Positions 1 through 4,976 of a stretch of 6,164 bases of DNA are shown piece by piece. Source of the DNA: Anaerolineae bacterium. GTDB lineage: Bacteria > Chloroflexota > Anaerolineae > 4572-78 > J111. The stretch spans positions 1-6,164 of the forward strand of contig JAGRCC010000290.1 in assembly GCA_020433785.1 (NCBI GenBank), read 5' to 3'. Position numbers and translations under genes: made by a program. Below the pieces are notes generated by a model that saw only the letters and a program-made list of their open reading frames with translations, was not told the DNA's origin and ran no database searches. How positions within the stretch are numbered: the stretch's first letter is position 1; each line of letters starts with the position of its first letter.

Positions 1-2
1 AA

Positions 3-38
3 AGACGCTACAGGCGCAAGAGACGCAAAAGAACGTAT
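3..38. repeat. Degenerate 9-bp tandem repeat at left edge
   Basis: Four consecutive 9-mers can be laid out without gaps: AGACGCTAC (3-11), AGGCGCAAG (12-20), AGACGCAAA (21-29) and the decayed AGAACGTAT (30-38). The shared core is AGRCGC. It could be the end of a longer intergenic repeat tract to the left of the window or the tail of an unseen upstream gene (the period is a multiple of three). Only four copies are visible and the last is weak, so the call is tentative. Confidence 0.35.
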
Positions 39-127
39 AAAAAGCTATTTTTTTGGCCAGAAATCATCTCGTTAAATGCGATATCTGCTTTTGTCGCGCC
101 CTATGGATTTTTATTCGTTGGGCGGTT

Positions 128-133
128 AGAGGG
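128..133 (+). promoter_or_regulatory. Ribosome binding site for the methyltransferase
   Basis: AGAGGG lies 9 nt before the ATG at 143. It decides the start: the longer in-frame alternative from TTG at 53 has only A/T-rich sequence and no purine-rich site in front of it. Confidence 0.7.
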
Positions 134-142
134 TCATACACG

Positions 143-730
143 ATGGATCAATCCCTTGAGAATTTACTGAACGAGCTAGAGCAGTTTGGCCGGGATAACG
201 ACGCAGCCATTGCGGATCGGCCTGGTCGAATGCTTAATATCACTCGTGATACCGGCGAGTTTTTGTCAGTGCTCATTCAAGCCACCAATGCTCGCCGTGT
301 CCTGGAAATTGGTACCTCCAATGGCTATTCAACCCTATGGCTGGCCTGGGCAACGCGGGTCATTAGGGGGTATGTCACAACAATTGAATTATCTGAGTTC
401 AAGTATGATTTGGCGGCCACAAATATTGAGCGGGCAGGGATGGCTGACGTTATTACCCAGGTTCGTGGAGATGCCGGAGAGTTTCTTGAAGGCGCGGTCT
501 CATCCAGTTTTGACCTTATCTTTCTGGATAGTGAACGTAGAGAATATGAGGGCTGGTGGAAGAACTTGAGGCGAGTAGTTCGTGAGGGTGGCTTGTTGGT
601 GGTAGATAATGCCGTATCTCATCGGAGTGAGTTGGCCGGCTTTGTGGCCATGGTTTCGGCTGATGCTGAATTCACTACATGTCAGGTGCCTGTGGGCAAC
701 GGCGAGTTTTTGGCTGTACGAGGGGCTTAA
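143..730 (+). CDS. Class I SAM-dependent O-methyltransferase (CCoAOMT/COMT-like)
   Basis: 195-residue cytosolic enzyme predicted to transfer a methyl group from S-adenosylmethionine to a hydroxyl of a small molecule; the substrate cannot be read from sequence. Motif I is VLEIGTSNGYS at residues 53-63, the glycine-rich SAM loop. An acidic residue at the end of strand 2 (E82, in TTIELSE) should bind the ribose, and D110 in VRGDAGEF fits the adenine-side loop. Residues D129 (FLDSER) and D155-N156 (VVDNAVSH) fall where the cation-dependent catechol/caffeoyl-CoA O-methyltransferases carry their metal-ligand Asp, Asp and Asn, so a Mg2+-dependent mechanism is likely. The length is a little short for that family (about 200-220), mostly at the N terminus. 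The ATG at 143 is preferred over TTG at 53 because of its AGAGGG site. A 66-bp gap with a predicted promoter separates it from the next gene, so it is probably a separate unit. Family call is firm; substrate is unknown. Confidence 0.88.
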   Translation: MDQSLENLLNELEQFGRDNDAAIADRPGRMLNITRDTGEFLSVLIQATNARRVLEIGTSNGYSTLWLAWATRVIRGYVTTIELSEFKYDLAATNIERAGMADVITQVRGDAGEFLEGAVSSSFDLIFLDSERREYEGWWKNLRRVVREGGLLVVDNAVSHRSELAGFVAMVSADAEFTTCQVPVGNGEFLAVRGA

Positions 731-737
731 GTGGTAT

Positions 738-766
738 TTGATGAGGCCATAGGGTTATGGTACTAT
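738..766 (+). promoter_or_regulatory. Predicted sigma70-type promoter for the TIR/P450/HEAT operon
   Basis: TTGATG (738-743) is a 4/6 match to the -35 consensus. A 17-nt spacer follows, then TACTAT (761-766) as -10, preceded directly by TGG (758-760), which fits an extended -10 (TGn). Transcription would start near 773, giving a leader of about 24 nt before the ATG at 797. It lies in the only intergenic space in front of the three-gene run. This is a by-eye prediction without experimental support. Confidence 0.5.
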
Positions 767-771
767 GGGCC
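745..771. promoter_or_regulatory. Inverted repeat over the -10 element, possible operator
   Basis: GGCCATAG (745-752) and CTATGGGCC (763-771) are inverted copies apart from one extra G, separated by 10 nt. The right arm overlaps the predicted -10 TACTAT. No T-run follows, so an intrinsic terminator for the upstream gene is unlikely. An operator site for a dimeric regulator, or chance, fits better. No regulator gene is visible in the window. Confidence 0.35.
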
Positions 772-796
772 TTAACAAACGGCGAAGAATTAGATT

Positions 797-3787
797 ATGG
801 CTAGCTATTGGCAGCAGAGATTACAAAATAAAGCTTGGCAAAATTTTACAGGGCGAAGCCAAGAGCTTGAATTTTTTAATACCCTCCTAACCACGGTAGA
901 CCCTGAATACCTGCTGATCCATTTATTTGGGGTCGGTGGGGTGGGTAAAACCACCTTACTCGATAGAGTTGAGTCGTCAGGCAAAAAAAATAACATCGCC
1001 GTTGGGCGAGTCAATGAAGCTCAAAAAAACATCCCCGACATCCTGGCCAAATTTTATCAAGATCTGACAGACCAGGGAGAAAAGCTGGGAAATTTTTCCC
1101 AAACTTATGGTTCATACCAACATTTGCGACAGGAACTTCTCGAAGACCCGAAATTTAAAATGGCGATGTTGGAAAACTCCGGACGGGTTTATTCAGCGCA
1201 ATCTCCTCAAAATAATTCTCAGCCGACGGTCTTTATTTGCTATAGTCAAAAGGATGAAGAGGAAAAAGATCTGCTCCTATCTCATTTACAGGTCATCCAG
1301 GGGAGCGGTTTAATTGATCTGTGGAGTGACGACCAAATTCAAGGGGGGACCGATTGGCAAGAGGCCATAGCCGGGGCCATTGCCAGGGCCAGGGTAGCTG
1401 TTTTTCTCATCACCGTTAACTCGTTAACCTCAGACCTGATCTTAAATCAAGAGATACCCCTGTTACTCCAGCGCCGTGAAACCGAAGGGTTAACCATTAT
1501 TCCGGTTATTGGGAAAGCGTGCCCCTGGAAAAATGTCGATTGGATCGCCCAAATGCAGGTAAGACCCAAACACGGCCGGCCGGTATGGAGCGATGGCGGC
1601 AGCCGCGCCAACGAAGAGTTGGCCGCTATTGCCGAGGAAGTAGCCCGTATTATTCAAAAAGAAAATGAGGGGACTCAAGCCGCAGGGCGCGCCCTCAACC
1701 TGGCTAAAGAAAGCTCATTTCGGTCTAAGAAACTACAAATAGATGATTCTTATCCGGAAGTCATCGAAGATAACGCTCAGTTTTCAGAGTATTTGTATCA
1801 AACCGTAGAAGACCCCCAAAGCCGCGAGCTGTTACTCAATAGCAACCGTATCCTCACTCAAACGTTTGTGCAGGATATTAGCCGAATTACCCCCCACAAA
1901 CGAATCCTTTTGATTTTTGACACGTGGGAATTTTTATCCACATTCACCGATGAGTGGCTCCGTGTTGAATTTCTGGCTGATGAAAACCTGGCTAAAATGG
2001 GCCAAAATATCACGTTGGCGATGGCCGGGCGAGAACAACTGGCCGAGATGTGGCGTCCCTACTTGGGTATTATTAAACAAGTCAATTTAGAACCTTTTTC
2101 GCCGGAAGAAGCCAGCACCTTCTTGCTCAATCGGGGTATAACTGATCCGCCCACCGTCCAGGCGCTTCAAGAAATGTCCGGCAATTTACCCCTGATGCTG
2201 GCCCTGCTATCGACCGGCACCACCACCAAAATTGACGAATTATCGGTAACGCAAAGTGTTGTTGATAGCTTTCTCAAATGGATTCCCCACTATGAATCGG
2301 TTAAACGCGAGGCCATCATCTTATGTGCCTTCCCCCGCTTCTTTGATGAAGGGGTCATTGCCTACCTTGTTCCCAGCATCGATGCCAAAGAGTTGTTTGC
2401 CTGGTTATCATCATTTTCCTTTACCAGTGGACAAACAGGCTACTGGCGGTATCATTCCATTGTGCGCCGCCTCATGATCCAGCATCGCTTTGATCAGAAT
2501 AAGGACCAGCACCGGGAACTTCACCAGCGCCTGGTAAATTATTATGACATGCGTCTGGCGGAATTGACGTTGCCGGAAGATGAAAAACATAACTATCAAC
2601 AATGGCAAAATTTGGAACTCGAATGGCTTTATCATAACCTGTGCCAAAATCAGGGGTTCGACATCTTTATCAAGTTGTTTCTGCAATCATTTCGGCTGTC
2701 CACGTACGCCCAAAAACTGGTCGATACATTTATGGAAGCCCAAGAGGACTCCCGCGAAAAGGGCGATCTTTATCAATGGTATGAACTGTTTCAGCAGGTT
2801 CCCAACTGTCGCAACAAATTAGATAGCTCCTTGTTAGCCTGGATTCCCTTGTTTGAGCGTTTAAGTCGATATGAAAGCCTGACCGACCCATTCCTGAAAG
2901 CCTTTGTTAACTACCAGTTGGGTCACTATTATCGCAATGAGCAACGTTATAAATTAGCGGAAACACACTACAAGCAAGCCATCGCGTTGCAGGCGGATTA
3001 CGTATCGCCGCGCAACACGCTGGGGTTGTTATACGAGCTTACCGAACGCTTTACCGAGGCCGAGGCATTATACCGCCAATGTATTCAAATGGAACCGGGC
3101 TATGTCTTTCCCTATCGGCATCTGGGCCGATTGCTTCAAAAATTAGAACGATACGAAGAAGCGGAAACTTTTTACAAACAAGCCATCCAGTTGAGCCAAA
3201 ATTCACCGCTGGTTTATATCAACTATGGCGATTTTTTACAAAGCCTGGAACGCTACCCTGAAGCGGAACAGACCTATCGGCAGGCCCTTGAATTTGATCC
3301 CCTCTCTACCGAGGTTTACAGTAAGTTGGGCATCGTTTTGGAAAAAGCGGGACACGTTCAACGGGCAGAGGAAATGTATCGGCAGGCCTTGGCTTTAAAT
3401 CCTAACGACTATATGGCTCACTTTAGGCTGGGTGTTATCCAGAACCGGACTGGCCGGCCAGACGAAGCTATCGCCAGTTTTCGCCGCTGTCTGGAGATTG
3501 ATGACAAAAAAATCAATCCGTACCTGCCGCTAGCCAACCTGCTAAAAGAGCTAGGCCGCAAGCAAGACGCGCTCGATATGTATCAGCAAGCCTCTTATTT
3601 GTTACCTAAAAATCCAACCTTGAAATACGTAGTCGCCGAATTATATGAAACGTTGGGACTTTATCAGGAGGCGTTAACCTGGTTTGAGGCCTATGCGACC
3701 TTAGCCCCTGACGATGTTGACATCAACAAGCGCATCGCTCAATTAAAGACACACGGTACAAAGGGTCAAAGCAGTGAGTCAGGCTAA
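797..3787 (+). CDS. STAND NTPase with TIR domain nested in its core and C-terminal TPR array
   Basis: 996-residue protein, no signal peptide or membrane segment seen, so cytosolic. Order of parts: an N-terminal lead ending in FTGRSQELEFF (residues 17-27), typical before a STAND P-loop; Walker A GVGGVGKTT (45-53); a Q/N/S-rich linker (133-143); a TIR domain (about 143-287); the rest of the NTPase with Walker B ILLIFDTWE (370-378), a sensor-like AMAGREQ (408-414) and a GLPL-like SGNLPLML (461-468); a winged-helix region (about 495-565) with RYHSIVRRLM (551-560) in the place of the MHD-type motif; a helical linker; and eight TPRs (702-973). By family knowledge such proteins are ligand-triggered switches: TPRs sense, the NTPase oligomerises, and the TIR acts as effector, often on NAD+. 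A single Walker A is present and lies before the TIR, so the NTPase is split by it. An in-frame TAG at 791 just upstream makes ATG 797 the first possible start; its ribosome site is weak. The 3' end overlaps the P450 gene. Architecture is well supported; function is inferred. Confidence 0.9.
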   Translation: MASYWQQRLQNKAWQNFTGRSQELEFFNTLLTTVDPEYLLIHLFGVGGVGKTTLLDRVESSGKKNNIAVGRVNEAQKNIPDILAKFYQDLTDQGEKLGNFSQTYGSYQHLRQELLEDPKFKMAMLENSGRVYSAQSPQNNSQPTVFICYSQKDEEEKDLLLSHLQVIQGSGLIDLWSDDQIQGGTDWQEAIAGAIARARVAVFLITVNSLTSDLILNQEIPLLLQRRETEGLTIIPVIGKACPWKNVDWIAQMQVRPKHGRPVWSDGGSRANEELAAIAEEVARIIQKENEGTQAAGRALNLAKESSFRSKKLQIDDSYPEVIEDNAQFSEYLYQTVEDPQSRELLLNSNRILTQTFVQDISRITPHKRILLIFDTWEFLSTFTDEWLRVEFLADENLAKMGQNITLAMAGREQLAEMWRPYLGIIKQVNLEPFSPEEASTFLLNRGITDPPTVQALQEMSGNLPLMLALLSTGTTTKIDELSVTQSVVDSFLKWIPHYESVKREAIILCAFPRFFDEGVIAYLVPSIDAKELFAWLSSFSFTSGQTGYWRYHSIVRRLMIQHRFDQNKDQHRELHQRLVNYYDMRLAELTLPEDEKHNYQQWQNLELEWLYHNLCQNQGFDIFIKLFLQSFRLSTYAQKLVDTFMEAQEDSREKGDLYQWYELFQQVPNCRNKLDSSLLAWIPLFERLSRYESLTDPFLKAFVNYQLGHYYRNEQRYKLAETHYKQAIALQADYVSPRNTLGLLYELTERFTEAEALYRQCIQMEPGYVFPYRHLGRLLQKLERYEEAETFYKQAIQLSQNSPLVYINYGDFLQSLERYPEAEQTYRQALEFDPLSTEVYSKLGIVLEKAGHVQRAEEMYRQALALNPNDYMAHFRLGVIQNRTGRPDEAIASFRRCLEIDDKKINPYLPLANLLKELGRKQDALDMYQQASYLLPKNPTLKYVVAELYETLGLYQEALTWFEAYATLAPDDVDINKRIAQLKTHGTKGQSSESG
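1223..1657 (+). other. TIR domain nested within the NTPase (residues ~143-287)
   Basis: The domain opens with the box-1 strand TVFICYSQKDEEE (residues 144-156). Next come LWSDDQIQGGTDWQEAI (175-191), the usual D-x-I-x-x-G-x-x-W pattern of bacterial TIRs, and the strand VAVFLITVNSL (200-210). TSDLILNQE (211-219) follows, with E219 at the position of the catalytic glutamate of NAD+-cleaving TIRs. GLTIIPVIGKACPW (231-244) completes the core. All expected elements are present, so it is probably an active enzyme rather than only an interaction domain. Boundaries are accurate to perhaps ten residues. Confidence 0.85.
2900..3715 (+). repeat. Eight-unit TPR array (residues 702-973)
   Basis: Eight units start at residues 702, 736, 770, 804, 838, 872, 906 and 940, every one exactly 34 residues with no insertion. 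Most carry the TPR pattern: G or A at position 8, a bulky residue near 11, A at about 20 and a final acidic or Pro turn (LGHYYRNEQRYKLAETHYKQA is typical, here split at its loop). At DNA level TATCGGCAGGCC recurs at 3275-3286 and 3377-3388, 102 bp (34 codons) apart, a trace of unit duplication. In STAND proteins such arrays form the ligand or partner sensing superhelix. Confidence 0.9.
3761..3765 (+). promoter_or_regulatory. Ribosome binding site for the P450, inside the preceding gene
   Basis: AAGGG lies 8 nt before the GTG at 3774 and within the last codons of the TIR/STAND gene. It supports the GTG start and translational coupling of the two genes. Confidence 0.6.
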
Positions 3788-4940
3788 ACCGTTTAATGTT
3801 TGTTTAACCGGCCCGGAATTCTTTAGAAATCCGTATCCCGTTTATCACGCGCTCCGGGCGGAGGCGCCCATCTATTGGGATGAAACGCTGCAACAGTGGA
3901 TCATCACCCGCTATCAGGATGTGGCTGCCATCTTGAGCGACCAGCGCCACTTTGCCCCTAACCGGGCGGGCGTCGCTCTGTTTGCGCCCCTGTTTGCCGA
4001 GAAGCCCAACTTGGCCCGGTTGCGCCACTTGGTCAAAAAAGCTATGGCGACCCATTCCTTACAAGTTGTCCGGCCCAGGATTGAGGAAATTGTCAATCAG
4101 TTATTAGCAAATATCCCCGCCAACACGCCTATCGATTTCATAAATGATTTCGCCTTTCCCCTACCGGCTCTGGTTCTGGCTGAGTTAATGGGCGTGGTAA
4201 GCAGTGAGGCCCGGCGTTTAACGGCCTGGTCGCATGACATTGCGATGGCTGTGGGGGCTAACGTTGATGCGGGTCTGTTTCGCCAAGGTCAAGTAAGTTT
4301 GGAAGCGATGCTGGCTTACCTACAGCAGTTGGTCAATCAACGGCGCCAGCAGCCCACGACCGACCTCATCAGTCGATTATTGGCCGTAGAAGATCGTGGG
4401 GACAAACTCAGCGAATATGACGTTGCCGTTCATTGTATTTTCTTGTTTCTGGCCGGTCATGAAACCACCCAGAATTTAATTGGCAACGGGATGCTGGCCC
4501 TGCTGCGTCACCCTGAGCAGTTACAGCTGCTTAGGAATGATTCAACTTTGATCAACGCGGCGGTAGAGGAGATGCTTCGTTATGACACGCCGGTTCAAAT
4601 GATGCGCCGGGTTACTCTGGATAATGTCGTAATTGACGGAGTCGCCATAAAAAAGGGGCGAGGGCTGATGGTTTTTATCGGCGCAGCCAACCGTGACCCG
4701 GCTATTTTTCAAAATCCGGATTGTTTTGATCTAAGCCGACCGGAAAACCCTCACCTGGCTTTTGGCGCCGGCCTTCATTTTTGTTCTGGAGGCGCCTTAG
4801 CCCGCCAGGAAGCCCAAGTTGCGTTTCAAACTATCCTTGAGCATACTTGCAACTTAAAGCTGGTCGCCGACACCCTAACCTGGCAAACGGATAGTCACAC
4901 TATCCGCGGCCTAAAAACATTACCGATGGAATTATGTTGA
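3774..4940 (+). CDS. Cytochrome P450 (bacterial class I type)
   Basis: 388-residue soluble heme monooxygenase; substrate unknown. The I-helix oxygen-activation motif is AGHETT (residues 227-232, with E230-T231 as the acid-alcohol pair). The K-helix ExxR is E266-R269. The heme loop is FGAGLHFCSGG (330-340) with C337 as the iron ligand. The N-terminal part (FRNPYPVYHALRAEAPIYWD, 17-36) and the C-terminal GLKTLPMEL (379-387) are typical, so the protein is full length with no membrane anchor. One oddity is the C-helix: the usual DPPEHxRLR is replaced by KPNLARLR (77-84), so the heme-propionate-contacting His is Leu80. No ferredoxin or ferredoxin reductase gene is in the window, so redox partners must come from elsewhere. 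The GTG start overlaps the upstream stop by 14 bp, and 36 bp separate it from the HEAT gene: one operon. The family call is firm; the biological role is open (tailoring of a metabolite, or part of a signalling operon as in conservons). Confidence 0.93.
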   Translation: MSQAKPFNVCLTGPEFFRNPYPVYHALRAEAPIYWDETLQQWIITRYQDVAAILSDQRHFAPNRAGVALFAPLFAEKPNLARLRHLVKKAMATHSLQVVRPRIEEIVNQLLANIPANTPIDFINDFAFPLPALVLAELMGVVSSEARRLTAWSHDIAMAVGANVDAGLFRQGQVSLEAMLAYLQQLVNQRRQQPTTDLISRLLAVEDRGDKLSEYDVAVHCIFLFLAGHETTQNLIGNGMLALLRHPEQLQLLRNDSTLINAAVEEMLRYDTPVQMMRRVTLDNVVIDGVAIKKGRGLMVFIGAANRDPAIFQNPDCFDLSRPENPHLAFGAGLHFCSGGALARQEAQVAFQTILEHTCNLKLVADTLTWQTDSHTIRGLKTLPMELC

Positions 4941-4960
4941 GGATTTGATCAGAAATCAAG

Positions 4961-4967
4961 AAAGGAG
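4961..4967 (+). promoter_or_regulatory. Strong ribosome binding site for the HEAT protein
   Basis: AAAGGAG, 9 nt before the ATG at 4977, is the best Shine-Dalgarno in the window and clearly stronger than those of the three other genes. It suggests the HEAT protein is made in excess over its operon partners. Confidence 0.75.
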
Positions 4968-4976
4968 TAGCGGGTT

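Larger units (their letters stand above)
1..142 (+). other. Leader region upstream of the methyltransferase
   Basis: This stretch has no convincing gene. It is AT-rich in the middle (36-54, including a T8 run at 47-54). A TATAAA at 36-41 resembles a -10 element, but nothing like a -35 lies at the right distance, so no promoter is called. A TTG at 53 would open an in-frame extension of the next gene. That extension has no Shine-Dalgarno, is rich in Cys and Trp, and does not look like the start of a methyltransferase. CGCCC at 97-101 can pair with GGGCG at 120-124 across an 18-nt loop, too weak to name. Confidence 0.5.

Noticed and set aside
36..41. TATAAA as -10 of a promoter for the methyltransferase
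   Set aside because: No -35-like sequence at 15-19 nt upstream, and the leader would then be about 95 nt; not enough to call.
53..142. In-frame N-terminal extension of the methyltransferase from TTG at 53
   Set aside because: No ribosome site precedes it, the 30 residues are rich in Cys and Trp and unlike methyltransferase starts, and ATG 143 has AGAGGG at good spacing.
745..771. Inverted repeat as an intrinsic terminator of the methyltransferase gene
   Set aside because: The stem is interrupted by a bulged G and is followed by TTAACAAAC, not by a T-run.
1189..1656. 7-bp direct repeat TTATTCA at 1189-1195 and 1650-1656, flanking the TIR segment, as a footprint of insertion
   Set aside because: Seven bases over a 470-bp span are expected by chance in this composition, and the domain edges are not known to the base.
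2411..2686. Open frame on the - strand within the TIR/STAND gene
   Set aside because: It lies wholly inside a well-supported gene, has no recognisable motif and no ribosome site of note; a shadow of the coding strand.
3450..3461. Perfect 12-bp palindrome CTGGCCGGCCAG; a related CGGCCGGCCG at 1574-1583
   Set aside because: Both lie inside coding sequence at Gly-Arg-Pro codons and the GGCC-rich codon use of the region explains them; no sign of a site function.
4942..4959. Weak inverted repeat between P450 and HEAT genes (TTGAT/ATCAA)
   Set aside because: Five AT-rich pairs and no T-run; neither a terminator nor a convincing processing site.
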